Positions 9,678-20,843 of a stretch of DNA of 64,000 nucleotides are shown piece by piece. The DNA is from Chryseobacterium antibioticum. GTDB taxonomy: Bacteria > Bacteroidota > Bacteroidia > Flavobacteriales > Weeksellaceae. Every line of letters begins with the position of its first letter. Positions within the stretch are counted from its first letter, which is position 1. The notes under the pieces are model-generated. The model had not been told where the DNA came from. It ran no database searches and saw nothing but the letters and a program-made list of their open reading frames with translations. The position numbers and the translations under genes are program-made. Location of the stretch: the NCBI RefSeq assembly GCF_012927325.1, contig NZ_JABBGI010000020.1:1-64000 (forward strand). The letters run 5' to 3'.

Positions 9678-9710
9678 AAAAAAAAAGCCATTCTATTTTA
9701 GAATGACTTT
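9678..9710 (-). terminator. Terminator of the secreted fibre-like gene
   Basis: On the minus strand AAAGTCATTCTA and TAGAATGGCTTT form a stem around a 3-base loop, followed by ten or so T residues. It lies 27 bases after the stop codon at 9737. Confidence 0.85.
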
Positions 9711-9736
9711 TATACATTTCAGAGTAAATCAAAATT

Positions 9737-10969
9737 TTAATATCTCGAAATCACCACCCAAGCTGAGCCAGTACTCTGTACCACAATTGCTCTTCCCCAA
9801 TCATTATTATTCAAACCGTAATTAGTGAAATTTCCTCCATTAATTCTAAAATTTCCATTTACGGTAACGTTTCCAGCCGTATCATTAACCAAATTATACA
9901 CTTTCCCCTGATTGGCCATACTTGCGGCCGGAAGTGAAATATTTCCTGCTACAAGAATCGTATAATCATCTGCGGCAACAGCCCCCGAAGACAAAGTTTT
10001 TATTTTTGCATTTAAAGACGAACCATCTTTCCATGATAATGTTCCAGCCCCGTCTGTGACTAAAGCCTGATTGGCCTGGCCATTTGTTCTTGGAAAAGTA
10101 TAGCTACCCTGAGGCACACCAGATGTGTCTTTGTAAGAAAAAGTAACTCCTTTCAGTTTTTCCAAAACAAGATCTGTTGATTCAACCCCATTCCCATTGT
10201 GGCTCAATGTAAGATTATTGACGGTTCCATTGCTTATTCCCCATACAGAAGCATTTACACTTTGATCCGGATTATTCGCCACTAAAGCAAAAGATCCGCC
10301 AGTAGCCCCTGAGAAAGCAGCCATACTACCTCCGCCTGCTCCATAGTTTGACTGTAAACTGCTTATTCCTGGTCTCGTCATCACTACACTTGTACTGGTG
10401 GCAGCAGACAAGTCGTTATTGTCAGCATAATAGAGTCCATTTCCAATCCCAAAAAGATTCGTATCTATCCCAAAGTAATTGCTTCCGCTTCCATACTGAG
10501 CTTTCATGTCACCCTTCACTTCAAATTGCCTGTCAGATACCACATCAGTGGCAGCAAAACCAATCCCCACTTTTCCATTTTGATAGATATTTTGAGTATT
10601 GGCAGTTGCAGGACTGCCTGTATTCTGTATATTCCATGGTGATGCAGAAATACCTGTATTCAGTTTTACCCATTTATTCAAATCACCATTAAAGTAATAG
10701 TATCCTACAGAATTGACATCTACCGTTTGATCGCTTAAAGCTCCGGCAGCTGTCACATATACCAGAGCTCCGGTCTGTAAAGGAGTGTAGATTTTTACAT
10801 TTAGCTGATCGCCAGTGATTCTGGGTGCAATAATCCCATCCAATTTTGAAGTATCGGTCGGATTTCCAACTACATCGAGTGTAGCGTTTGGCAGGCTTGT
10901 ATTCACTCCTACTTGAGCAAAACCAAAAGAACCTACCAATACTAAGGCAGGAAATAATTTTCTTAACAT
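9737..10969 (-). CDS. Secreted fibre-like repeat protein, function unknown
   Basis: A 410-residue protein with a signal peptide (MLRKLFPALVLVGSFGFAQ) followed directly by VGVNTSLPNATLDVVG, an N-terminus shared by a large group of flavobacterial secreted proteins. The body is rich in Gly, Asn, Ser and Thr with motifs such as NGKVGIGFAATD and LVTDGAGTLSWKDGS, which resemble the beta-helical neck of phage tail-fibre and adhesin proteins. There is no T9SS sorting domain and no chaperone-type autoproteolytic domain at the end. It is monocistronic, with its own promoter and terminator. A surface or matrix role is an inference; no enzymatic motif is visible. Confidence 0.65.
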   Translation of the reverse strand: MLRKLFPALVLVGSFGFAQVGVNTSLPNATLDVVGNPTDTSKLDGIIAPRITGDQLNVKIYTPLQTGALVYVTAAGALSDQTVDVNSVGYYYFNGDLNKWVKLNTGISASPWNIQNTGSPATANTQNIYQNGKVGIGFAATDVVSDRQFEVKGDMKAQYGSGSNYFGIDTNLFGIGNGLYYADNNDLSAATSTSVVMTRPGISSLQSNYGAGGGSMAAFSGATGGSFALVANNPDQSVNASVWGISNGTVNNLTLSHNGNGVESTDLVLEKLKGVTFSYKDTSGVPQGSYTFPRTNGQANQALVTDGAGTLSWKDGSSLNAKIKTLSSGAVAADDYTILVAGNISLPAASMANQGKVYNLVNDTAGNVTVNGNFRINGGNFTNYGLNNNDWGRAIVVQSTGSAWVVISRY

Positions 10970-10985
10970 ATTTGTTTTTTTTCAA

Positions 10986-11017
10986 CAAATATATAATTTA
11001 TTTACACATTACATCAA
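10986..11017 (-). promoter_or_regulatory. Promoter of the secreted fibre-like gene
   Basis: On the minus strand TTG (11017-11015), a 21-base spacer and TATATTTG (10993-10986) match the Bacteroidetes sigma consensus. The expected transcription start is about 12 bases before the ATG at 10969. Confidence 0.7.
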
Positions 11018-11042
11018 TTTTTTTATTAATTAATATAATAAT

Positions 11043-11074
11043 CAATAAAAAAAGACAGCTTTATCAGCTGTCTT
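11043..11074 (-). terminator. katG terminator
   Basis: AAGACAGCT (11052-11060) and AGCTGTCTT (11066-11074) form a perfect 9-base stem with a 5-base loop; on the minus strand a T run follows. It lies 24 bases after the katG stop codon. Confidence 0.88.
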
Positions 11075-11097
11075 CATAATATTATGTTAAGTAACGA

Positions 11098-13383
<2,286 letters not shown>

Positions 13384-13428
13384 TTAATTTTTTATGTTGA
13401 TTAATACAGTTTCTTTGTAAAGACATGA

Positions 13429-13459
13429 CAAACTTATAAAGTTTATATAATATATACAA
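13429..13459 (-). promoter_or_regulatory. katG promoter
   Basis: On the minus strand TTG (13459-13457), a 20-base spacer and TAAGTTTG (13436-13429) match both boxes of the Bacteroidetes consensus. Transcription would start about 45 bases before the katG ATG. Confidence 0.75.
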
Positions 13460-13707
13460 TCTATTAATTTTAATTTAAACCATAGTTAAAAACTATAATC
13501 AATTCAATTTTACAAATCTTTTTATAGTATGAGATCAAAAGGTACAATAATGCAATTAAGTTAATAAAAATTAAAGAACATCTGTATAAAAAGCAAGATG
13601 AAACTATCATATTTAGAATGATTCAAATGAGTGGTCTATAATTTGATAATCAGTTCATTCGATTTAATAAAATTTGATTATTTTTATATTTCAAGTATAC
13701 AATTGAT
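13460..13707. other. AT-rich divergent spacer between katG and the haem-binding gene
   Basis: About 250 bases, very AT-rich. A near-consensus box TATATTTC at 13685-13692 could serve the plus-strand gene at 13708. I see no OxyR- or Fur-like palindrome that I could defend. Confidence 0.45.
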
Positions 13708-14169
13708 ATGAAAAAAATACTCGTTATTCTTCTTGTTGCATTCATTATTATTCAGTTTTTTCCGATTGATAAAACCAATCCGCCCGCTACTCCGGGTATG
13801 GATTTTCTGAAGATTAAAAACACGCCGGAACCTATCGCAAAGATCATCAGTACATCATGCTATGACTGCCATTCCAATGAAACTCAATATCCATGGTATT
13901 CCAGTATTTCACCAGCTTCGTGGTTTGTTAAAAATCATATAGATGAAGGCAGAAAACAGCTTAATTTCTCTACCTTTGCGGTGTATGAACCCAAGATACA
14001 GGCACATAAATTGGAAGAATGCATAGAAATGATCGAGAAAGAAGAAATGCCTTTGGAATCGTATTATGTAGGACATCAGGATGCCAAATTGACTCCTGAA
14101 CAACGGAAAGAATTGGTTAAATATTTCAAAAAAGTAAAAGAAGACACCGAAAGGAAAATGGTATTTTAA
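13708..14169 (+). CDS. Haem-binding domain protein, periplasmic, membrane-anchored
   Basis: A 153-residue protein with an N-terminal hydrophobic segment (residues 3-20) that anchors or exports it. It has one c-type haem motif, CYDCH (Cys51, Cys54, His55), followed by SNETQYPWYSSISPASW, the signature of the Haem_bd family of small cytochrome-like proteins. This family often stands next to anti-sigma or redox genes; its electron partner is unknown. The stop is only 11 bases from the next start, so it is probably co-transcribed with the DCC-family gene. Sure of the family, not of the role. Confidence 0.85.
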   Translation: MKKILVILLVAFIIIQFFPIDKTNPPATPGMDFLKIKNTPEPIAKIISTSCYDCHSNETQYPWYSSISPASWFVKNHIDEGRKQLNFSTFAVYEPKIQAHKLEECIEMIEKEEMPLESYYVGHQDAKLTPEQRKELVKYFKKVKEDTERKMVF

Positions 14170-14180
14170 ACATCAGCATC

Positions 14181-14594
14181 ATGCGGGAGAACTGGGAAGA
14201 CAAACATATTGTATTTTTTGACGGCGAATGCGGCGTCTGTAATTTTTGGGTGCAATGGATTCTGGAACGGGATAAACATGATAGGTTCATGTTTGCATCT
14301 CTGCAATCAGATTTTGGCCAGAAGTTCCTGTCTGAAAGAGGTCTGGAAAATAAAGTATTCAATACCCTTTACCTCTGGAAACCTGGGAAATATTACTATA
14401 CAAAATCACGGGCGGTACTGCAGATAGCCCATATACTGGGTGGTATTTATAAACTGTCCGCTGCAGGAAAAATAGTACCCGCTTTTTTAAGCGATCAGGT
14501 GTATGATCTTATTTCAAGAAACAGAATGAAACTGGCTAACCAGAAATGCTTTCTCCCTGATCAAAATCAAAAGAAAAAATTTATTGAAGTCTGA
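14181..14594 (+). CDS. DCC-family thiol oxidoreductase-like protein (DUF393)
   Basis: A 137-residue protein beginning VFFDGECGVCNFWVQWIL, the defining DxxCxxC motif of the DCC1/DUF393 family (Asp14, Cys17, Cys20), with a thioredoxin-like fold expected. The middle (SRAVLQIAHILGG) and end fit family length. No signal peptide is evident. The family is presumed to act in thiol-disulfide exchange, but no substrate is established. It follows the haem-binding gene by 11 bases, hinting at a shared redox task such as handling apo-cytochrome thiols; that is inference. Confidence 0.88.
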   Translation: MRENWEDKHIVFFDGECGVCNFWVQWILERDKHDRFMFASLQSDFGQKFLSERGLENKVFNTLYLWKPGKYYYTKSRAVLQIAHILGGIYKLSAAGKIVPAFLSDQVYDLISRNRMKLANQKCFLPDQNQKKKFIEV

Positions 14595-14630
14595 TCTTTA
14601 ATTACAGATTTCTGCAAAACGTATATGAAA

Positions 14631-14657
14631 AAAGCAAAGATGAATCATCTTTGCTTT
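14631..14657. terminator. Bidirectional terminator between DCC gene and amylase
   Basis: AAAGCAAAGAT (14631-14641) and ATCTTTGCTTT (14647-14657) form an 11-base stem with a 5-base loop between two convergent genes, 37 bases after one stop and 20 after the other. A- and T-rich flanks allow use in both directions. Confidence 0.8.
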
Positions 14658-14676
14658 CTTATTTATTACACTTGTT

Positions 14677-16110
14677 TTATTGGTTCAAAGACCATATTGA
14701 ATAACTATTTGGCGGAGACTGGATTTTCACCCATTTGTCTCCCTGTGTTGTAGGATACCAGGTAGAATTACCAGTAAAATCTTTAATCTGCTGACTGCTC
14801 CAATTGGTTTCCACCCATCTTTCCTGCCAGCTTGAAGAATTGTTGATATAGACTACCAGTCCCGGATTTCCGTTGTACCCGTTACGTCTGGCAATATATT
14901 CATCATTATCCGTATAAAGGATTGAAGTGGTTCCGGTAGCTTTATTGTTATGGATCCAGATCAGATTATTCAGTCTTTCTTTATTCAGCCATTCTTCATA
15001 ATCCCGGTAAAAGATGGTCGGATACCCTTCATGAGTCAGAATATAAGCATAAGCCGGCATTTTGTTGTTAATGATATCCGTATCGTGATTGGCTACGAAA
15101 GTAACAGCTTTGTAAGGATTTCTCTTCCACATCATATCGTCATTCAAAGCATTTAAATTTCCGTTATCAAAAGCTTCATCCATTTTATAATACGCTGCAA
15201 AATCGAATACAGAACTGTTGGCATTATTAGCCCACCATTCTAGGGTATTCACATTGGAATCCCACAACTCACCCACGGAAAATCCGCCCACGTTACTATT
15301 CCAGTTATTCACGACCCAAGGTCCGAAACCTTTCACATAATCAAATCTCCAGCCGTCAAATTTCATGACATTCTTATAATATTTCCCGACAGAATCATCT
15401 CTCCCCCAAAGCCAGTCCTGAACGTAGGGATTAGCGTGACAAAGATCCGGAAATCCACCAAAAGCGCCTTCATCATTATTTCCGTAAGAATTTTTGTAAA
15501 AATCATTGTAGCTTCTCGGAAATTTCCCTGAAGCAATGGCTGAGAAATCGGTCCATGTGCTTGTTCCGGTAAAAGGGTTGGCCTGAGACTGTCCGCCACT
15601 GTTGTGATTGATGACAATATCTGCATAAACCTGCATATTTTCAGCATGGGCTTTTGTAATCAACCCTTCCAGTTCAGTCCTTGATCCAAACCTCGTTTCT
15701 ACGCTTCCGTTCTGATTGAAATTACCGAAATCATAGTAATCTGTAGGATCATACCCCATTGAGTAGGCTCCGTTCTGAGCTTTTGATGCAGGCGGCAGCC
15801 ATACTGCCCCGATTCCTGAATCTGACCAGGCGGTTAACTTGCCTGTCACGGTATTCCACCAGCTCCCACCTTCGGGGACATCCCAGTAAAAACCCTGCAT
15901 AAGCACTCCACCTCCAGGACCGGAGACAAATTTTCCGGATACAGATCCGCTTCCGGTACTGAAGGGACGCCCGTCATGGTTGGTAACGTTTACGATTTTG
16001 GAATGAACTTCTTCATTGCGGGGATTTTCATTGTCGTTTTCATCATTGTTCCGGCAGGCACTAAAGATTGTTAAAACCAGCATCGAAACTAATAAATGTG
16101 TTTTTTTCAT
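14677..16110 (-). CDS. Lipoprotein alpha-amylase, GH13 family
   Basis: A 477-residue glycoside hydrolase acting on starch-like alpha-1,4-glucans. The N-terminus is a lipoprotein signal (LTIFSAC, Cys19), so it is probably on the outer membrane or cell surface. All four GH13 regions are visible: ADIVINHN (163-170), GWRFDYVK with nucleophile Asp257, GELWDS with acid/base Glu281, and FVANHDTD with Asp343. C-terminal beta-domain is short. It stands alone, with no SusC/SusD pair or transporter beside it, so this is not a typical polysaccharide utilisation locus. An internal alpha-amylase rather than a branching enzyme is the best reading from the motifs. Confidence 0.95.
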   Translation of the reverse strand: MKKTHLLVSMLVLTIFSACRNNDENDNENPRNEEVHSKIVNVTNHDGRPFSTGSGSVSGKFVSGPGGGVLMQGFYWDVPEGGSWWNTVTGKLTAWSDSGIGAVWLPPASKAQNGAYSMGYDPTDYYDFGNFNQNGSVETRFGSRTELEGLITKAHAENMQVYADIVINHNSGGQSQANPFTGTSTWTDFSAIASGKFPRSYNDFYKNSYGNNDEGAFGGFPDLCHANPYVQDWLWGRDDSVGKYYKNVMKFDGWRFDYVKGFGPWVVNNWNSNVGGFSVGELWDSNVNTLEWWANNANSSVFDFAAYYKMDEAFDNGNLNALNDDMMWKRNPYKAVTFVANHDTDIINNKMPAYAYILTHEGYPTIFYRDYEEWLNKERLNNLIWIHNNKATGTTSILYTDNDEYIARRNGYNGNPGLVVYINNSSSWQERWVETNWSSQQIKDFTGNSTWYPTTQGDKWVKIQSPPNSYSIWSLNQ

Positions 16111-16284
16111 ACTACTATTTTAATTATTAATCTATTAACTAAATTACAATTTTCTTAAAACAAAGTCTAAAAAAAGTGAGATATTTTCATTTTCACGAAA
16201 AGATCTCCAGAAAAGACTGCATACAATTTTCATTAAAAAATCATAAACTTTTCATATTTTCAAAACAATTTTTCTTTTAATCCA

Positions 16285-16292
16285 TATATTTG
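16285..16292 (+). promoter_or_regulatory. -7 promoter box just before the DUF4290-murA start
   Basis: TATATTTG matches TAnnTTTG and ends six bases before the ATG at 16299. With start-point spacing normal for this class, the transcript would begin at or within a few bases of the start codon, so the message is likely leaderless or nearly so. It also argues against the upstream TTG (16290), which lies inside the box. Confidence 0.6.
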
Positions 16293-16298
16293 CATATT

Positions 16299-16988
16299 AT
16301 GGAATATAACACCCAAAGAACTCAGCTTCATATGCCGGAATATGGCAGAATCATACAGCAGTTGGTTGAACGCTGCAAGGAACTCCCTAACAAAGAGGAA
16401 AGGAGTGAAATGGCAATGGCTATTATCGATTTTATGGGTCAGAGAAACCCTCAACTCCGTGACGAAGAAAATTATAAACATAAACTTTGGGATCATCTTT
16501 TCATTTTAGCAGAATATGATCTCGATGTAGAATCCCCATATCCTTTCCCCACCAGAGAACAATTGGCAGAAAAGCCTAAAAGAATGGAATACCCTAAACT
16601 TCAGGGAGATTTCAAGTTTTACGGGAAAAGTATCCTTCAACTGATTGAAAAAGCAATTGAACTTGAACCGGGTGACGAAAAGGAAGCCCTTATCGAGGTG
16701 ATCGCCAATAACATGAAGAAGTCTTACAATGTATATAATAAGGAACATGTAACGGATGACGTTATTTTCCGTCACCTTAAAGAGTTGTCTGCAAACAGGT
16801 TGGACCTTACCGGAATAGAATCTCTTGAGAAGAGCAAGATCTACTATACCAGCAATAACAATAGCCGTAACAACAGCAACAACGGACGAAATAACAGCAA
16901 CAACGGACGAAGCAACAGCAATATTAATAATAAAGACCAGACTAATAAGAGAAGGCATAACAACAACAACCATAAAAACAGAAAGTAA
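16299..16988 (+). CDS. DUF4290 family protein with Asn-rich tail
   Basis: The product is 229 residues from ATG 16299 (MEYNTQRTQLHMPEYGR), which I chose because a promoter box covers the longer TTG start. Residues 1-185 are the DUF4290 domain, a Bacteroidetes-restricted family of unknown function that I recall as a habitual neighbour of murA. The last 45 residues are a low-complexity tail of Asn, Ser, Gly and Arg (NNSNNGR units) ending in a basic stretch, suggesting a disordered, possibly nucleic-acid-binding end. The stop codon overlaps the murA start as TAATG, indicating translational coupling and therefore a possible role in cell-wall synthesis or its control. Confidence 0.85.
   Translation: MEYNTQRTQLHMPEYGRIIQQLVERCKELPNKEERSEMAMAIIDFMGQRNPQLRDEENYKHKLWDHLFILAEYDLDVESPYPFPTREQLAEKPKRMEYPKLQGDFKFYGKSILQLIEKAIELEPGDEKEALIEVIANNMKKSYNVYNKEHVTDDVIFRHLKELSANRLDLTGIESLEKSKIYYTSNNNSRNNSNNGRNNSNNGRSNSNINNKDQTNKRRHNNNNHKNRK
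16869..16910 (+). repeat. Tandem 21-base repeat inside the DUF4290 tail
   Basis: Two 21-base units (16869-16889 and 16890-16910) differ at one base and each encode NNSNNGR; a partial third unit follows (NNSN-like). The unit number is likely to vary among strains. Confidence 0.8.
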
Positions 16989-18295
16989 TGAGTGGAACAT
17001 TTCAGATAAGGGGAGGAAAAAAACTGCATGGGGAAATAACTCCACAAGGGGCAAAAAATGAAGCTTTACAAATTTTATGTGCTGTCTTGTTAACAGATGA
17101 GGAGGTAAGAATTAAAAATATTCCTGATATCCACGATGTAAACAGGCTGATCGAAATCCTTGGGGATTTCGGGGTAAAAGTAACAAAAAACGGCCAGGGC
17201 GATTTCACATTCAAAGCCGATAAGGTCAATTTTGACTATATAAAATCAGACGAATTTAAAAAAGACGGCGCTAAACTGAGAGGTTCCATTATGCTGATGG
17301 GTCCGATGCTTGCCCGTTACGGTGAAGCGTATATGCCGACTCCTGGAGGTGACAAGATTGGAAGAAGAAGACTGGATACGCATTTCCAGGGATTGGTAGA
17401 ATTGGGTGCTGAATTCAATTATGATGAAGAGGAATATTTCTATTCACTAAAAGCTAAAGAACTGAGAGGGAAATTTATCCTTCTTGAGGAAGCTTCTGTA
17501 ACCGGGACAGCCAATATCGTAATGGCTGCTGCCCTTGCCAAAGGAAAAACAAGAATTTATAATGCTGCCTGCGAACCTTATCTTCAGCAACTTTGCAAAA
17601 TGCTGAACAGAATGGGGGCTAATATTTCCGGAATCGGCTCCAACCTTGTGACCATTGAAGGGGTAGAATATCTTCACGGTACAGAACACACGATGCTTCC
17701 GGACATGGTAGAGATCGGATCATGGATAGGCCTTGCCGCCATGACGAAATCTGAAATCACCATCAAAAATGTAAACTGGAGCCAGCTTGGCGTGATTCCA
17801 AATACATTCAGAAAATTAGGAATTCAGCTTGAACAAAGCAATGACGATATCTTTATTCCTGCTCAGGAAAATTATAAGATCCAGAAGTTTATCGACGGAT
17901 CTATCCTTACCATTTCAGATGCTCCTTGGCCGGGATTCACACCAGATTTATTATCCATTATTCTGGTAGTGGCTACTCAGGCGAAAGGAAGTCTTTTGGT
18001 TCACCAGAAAATGTTTGAATCCAGATTATTCTTTGTAGATAAACTGATTGACATGGGGGCACAGATCATTTTGTGTGATCCGCACAGAGCTACGGTAATC
18101 GGGATGAATCAAGAATCTCCGTTAAGAGGAACGACTATGGTTTCTCCTGATATCAGAGCCGGAAACGCCCTTCTTATTGCAGCCCTTTCTGCGGAAGGAA
18201 AATCCATCATCCACAATATCGAGCAAATCGACAGAGGTTACGAAAATATTGACGGAAGACTGAAAGCCATTGGTGCTGACATTGAAAGAATTTAA
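16988..18295 (+). CDS. murA: UDP-N-acetylglucosamine 1-carboxyvinyltransferase MurA
   Basis: A 435-residue cytoplasmic enzyme that transfers enolpyruvate from PEP to UDP-GlcNAc, the first committed step of peptidoglycan synthesis. Lys22-Asn23 (GAKNEALQ) and the overall EPSP-synthase-like layout are intact. The catalytic loop reads PGGDKIGRRRLDTH: the position of E. coli Cys115, the fosfomycin target, is Asp122. Cys-to-Asp enzymes (known from Mycobacterium tuberculosis and engineered E. coli MurA) remain active and are insensitive to fosfomycin. The start overlaps the DUF4290 stop by one base (TAATG). A strong terminator follows. Confidence 0.97.
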   Translation: MSGTFQIRGGKKLHGEITPQGAKNEALQILCAVLLTDEEVRIKNIPDIHDVNRLIEILGDFGVKVTKNGQGDFTFKADKVNFDYIKSDEFKKDGAKLRGSIMLMGPMLARYGEAYMPTPGGDKIGRRRLDTHFQGLVELGAEFNYDEEEYFYSLKAKELRGKFILLEEASVTGTANIVMAAALAKGKTRIYNAACEPYLQQLCKMLNRMGANISGIGSNLVTIEGVEYLHGTEHTMLPDMVEIGSWIGLAAMTKSEITIKNVNWSQLGVIPNTFRKLGIQLEQSNDDIFIPAQENYKIQKFIDGSILTISDAPWPGFTPDLLSIILVVATQAKGSLLVHQKMFESRLFFVDKLIDMGAQIILCDPHRATVIGMNQESPLRGTTMVSPDIRAGNALLIAALSAEGKSIIHNIEQIDRGYENIDGRLKAIGADIERI

Positions 18296-18316
18296 AAATA
18301 CATTGTATTCCAATAA

Positions 18317-18348
18317 AAAAGCGTTCAAATTAATTTTTGAACGCTTTT
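18317..18348. terminator. Bidirectional terminator between murA and DUF2207 gene
   Basis: AAAAGCGTTCAAA (18317-18329) pairs with TTTGAACGCTTTT (18336-18348) between convergent genes, with A and T runs on either side. Confidence 0.85.
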
Positions 18349-18366
18349 ATTTTTTTGAAACATCGG

Positions 18367-20292
18367 TTACCAGCCACCTCCGCCTCCGCCGCCACCTCCA
18401 CCGCCGGAGAATCCACCTCCACCGGATCCGCTGCCGGAACTGGATGGCTTTGTAGATGCAGACTGTATGGATTGCGTAAGACTTGAGTTTAAAGTATTTC
18501 CGAATGCATAATGATTCATCACGCCCCCGTAATACCAGGTATTATTATATTCTGTTGATGTTCTTTTCAGTAAATCATCAAATTTCTGTCCCCAGATCTG
18601 ATCTACTCCCATCACCATAGCAAAGGGAAGAAGGGTCTCAAAAACCTGTGGAGTCATCTGAGGTGGATTATGGAATTTCAGTTGCTCATTTTCTGCTGCT
18701 CCCATATACATTTTGAACCCGTCTATCAATGATTTTTTTCTCAACTTTTCTTTGGATGGCTGTTTGATTAAATACTGATACAGCATCATCACTGAAAATG
18801 CCAGAACAATGAAAATATAGCAGACACTGAAATTGATACTTTCAGCACCTGTACTTTCCTGAGAAACCACCCCTATTACTCCCAGTATAATACTAATGGG
18901 AATAGGGATAAAGAATAACAGTTTCCATGATAATTTTTTCGCAAAAAATGCTATTAAAGCAAACGCAACAAAAAGAATAATATATAAAATTACTCCGGCA
19001 AATACTCTTTCAAACTCAGGTAATATATGGTAGCTTATCAATAAACCTAAGCCGTAAACCAGAGTAATAATGATCCATGGGAGTAATAATTTCTTTGTAT
19101 TATTTCCTTCATTTAACAAATCATCATGCTGAAATTTCAGTGTTTCTTTAAAATTAAGAACTGCTTTTTCAATTTTCGAATTGTATTTTCCGTCAAACTT
19201 CACAGAATTTTCAGATGCTGAAAAAAGACTGTTCATCAGATTGATTTCTTCTTTAGACAGGGTTTCATCTGCCGGTTTCAGTTTTTCCAGCGTAAAAGTT
19301 TTGGTATTAAAAAATCCCAACAGACCCGAATCTTCACCTTCAATAATCTTTACGTAACCTTTTACAGCAAGGTTGACAACGGCCGCGGTAAGGTATTTAT
19401 TTTTAAAACTTTCAGAATTGATATAGCCCAGAGAAGACGGTGAAAGATTTTCAGGAACATTGAACTGTGGATAAACGGTTGGCATTTCGGGATCTATTCC
19501 GTATTTTCTCCATGTTGAATAGAGATACATCAAAAATCCTAGGAATACGATACATCCACCCATCAGAATTCCATATTTTTCAAGAAAAGTTGGCGGCGGC
19601 GGTGGGACCATAAGTCCTTTTTTGAAACCCACTGCAACAGTGAGCCCTTCATTAGCCTTAAGCCCTGCAGCCCTCCACTCTATGGAATGATCTGACAGTA
19701 CCTGAGCCGTACAGTTCTGGCTATTGCTGCCATATGCTCCGGTATAGCAAGAATTTTGGATGATTCCGGCCCCTTCCGGAAGGTTTACTTTGGCAGAAAT
19801 AGAATCTACATCAAAATCCCAGTAGGTCCCGTTTACATTCCAGTAAAATTCATCATACTTCGCAAAAAATCCGATCTGGTTCTCTGCTTTGTATTGTATT
19901 TCATAGTCGTAGGTTCCGGGATCCAGGATAATATCTTTGTTTCCCGCATATATTTTTAAATAACCGTCCCCGGTTTCTTCATGGTAATTTTCATCGATCC
20001 CGTTTTTTTTAACAGAGATGATCGTGTACCTTACTTTCTGTGTCTTATTGTTCAGATTTCTGGATAAAGGAAGTGCCCGGAAAATACCTCTTTTGATATT
20101 ATTTCCGAGACTGTACACTTTTATATTTTCCGTGACGGTAATTCCTGAATTTTTATCCACGTCGATCTCCGAATGGAAAGAAATAATTTTTTCCGACCCT
20201 ATAATCGACAACTGATCTGCCCTTGCCAGCTCATTTTGGGCAAAAGCAATGAAAAAAAAATGAAGAAGGAAAAGTTGTAACGACTTTTTCAT
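18367..20292 (-). CDS. DUF2207 membrane protein with Gly-rich tail
   Basis: A 641-residue protein. It has an N-terminal signal peptide (about residues 1-19), an extracytoplasmic beta-rich DUF2207 domain (about 20-230, including GIFRALPL, a family hallmark), a transmembrane segment near 240-260 (YGILMGGCIVFLGFLMYLYS), a cytoplasmic domain, and further hydrophobic segments at about 410-510. The last 30 residues are Ser/Gly-rich ending in a poly-Gly run plus Trp, common in this family. It follows lemA by two bases, and lemA-DUF2207 pairs recur in many bacteria. The molecular function is unknown; a role in envelope maintenance is inferred. Confidence 0.85.
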   Translation of the reverse strand: MKKSLQLFLLHFFFIAFAQNELARADQLSIIGSEKIISFHSEIDVDKNSGITVTENIKVYSLGNNIKRGIFRALPLSRNLNNKTQKVRYTIISVKKNGIDENYHEETGDGYLKIYAGNKDIILDPGTYDYEIQYKAENQIGFFAKYDEFYWNVNGTYWDFDVDSISAKVNLPEGAGIIQNSCYTGAYGSNSQNCTAQVLSDHSIEWRAAGLKANEGLTVAVGFKKGLMVPPPPPTFLEKYGILMGGCIVFLGFLMYLYSTWRKYGIDPEMPTVYPQFNVPENLSPSSLGYINSESFKNKYLTAAVVNLAVKGYVKIIEGEDSGLLGFFNTKTFTLEKLKPADETLSKEEINLMNSLFSASENSVKFDGKYNSKIEKAVLNFKETLKFQHDDLLNEGNNTKKLLLPWIIITLVYGLGLLISYHILPEFERVFAGVILYIILFVAFALIAFFAKKLSWKLLFFIPIPISIILGVIGVVSQESTGAESINFSVCYIFIVLAFSVMMLYQYLIKQPSKEKLRKKSLIDGFKMYMGAAENEQLKFHNPPQMTPQVFETLLPFAMVMGVDQIWGQKFDDLLKRTSTEYNNTWYYGGVMNHYAFGNTLNSSLTQSIQSASTKPSSSGSGSGGGGFSGGGGGGGGGGGW

Positions 20293-20294
20293 TC

Positions 20295-20843
20295 CTAGAA
20301 TTTTACGGTTGGAACTTCTCTTTCAGCAATATTATCCAGTTCGAAGAAAGGTGATTTCTCAAATTTGTACATATTGGCAATGATATTACTTGGAAAAGAT
20401 TCTACCAGTGTATTATTCTCACGCACCGTTCCGTTATAATATCTTCTTGATTTCTCAACATCATTTTCTATGGAAGTAAGTTCGCTCTGCAGCTGTTGAA
20501 AATTGGCATTAGCTTTCAAATCAGGATATTGCTCTGCTACAGCAAATAAATTCATCATCGCCTGATTCAGGTTTTTCTCAGCCGCTTCTTTAGCCTGAAC
20601 AGAATCTGCCCCTACGGCCTGTGTTCTGGCTCTGATGACACTATCAAGGGTTTCACGCTCGTGAGTGGCATAGCCTTTCACTGTTTCCACAAGATTGGGG
20701 ATGAGATCATGACGTTTTTTAAGCATAACATCAATACTGCTCCACGCTTCCTGAACCAGATTTCTCAGTTTTACAAGACGGTTGTAGATAGACACTGCAT
20801 AAATAGCGAACGCTGCGATTAAAGCAATAATAACTAGGGTCAT
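20295..20843 (-). CDS. lemA: LemA family protein
   Basis: A 182-residue protein with one N-terminal transmembrane segment (residues 2-17) and a long helical, coiled-coil-prone domain. Signature stretches are YNRLVKLRNLVQEAWSSIDV, KRHDLIPNLVETVKGYA and NLFAVAEQYPDLKAN. The family is a membrane-anchored helical bundle of unknown biochemical function. It is followed after two bases by the DUF2207 gene, so the two are co-transcribed and probably act together at the inner membrane. Start ATG 20843 places the membrane segment at the very N-terminus, as is normal. Confidence 0.93.
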   Translation of the reverse strand: MTLVIIALIAAFAIYAVSIYNRLVKLRNLVQEAWSSIDVMLKKRHDLIPNLVETVKGYATHERETLDSVIRARTQAVGADSVQAKEAAEKNLNQAMMNLFAVAEQYPDLKANANFQQLQSELTSIENDVEKSRRYYNGTVRENNTLVESFPSNIIANMYKFEKSPFFELDNIAEREVPTVKF

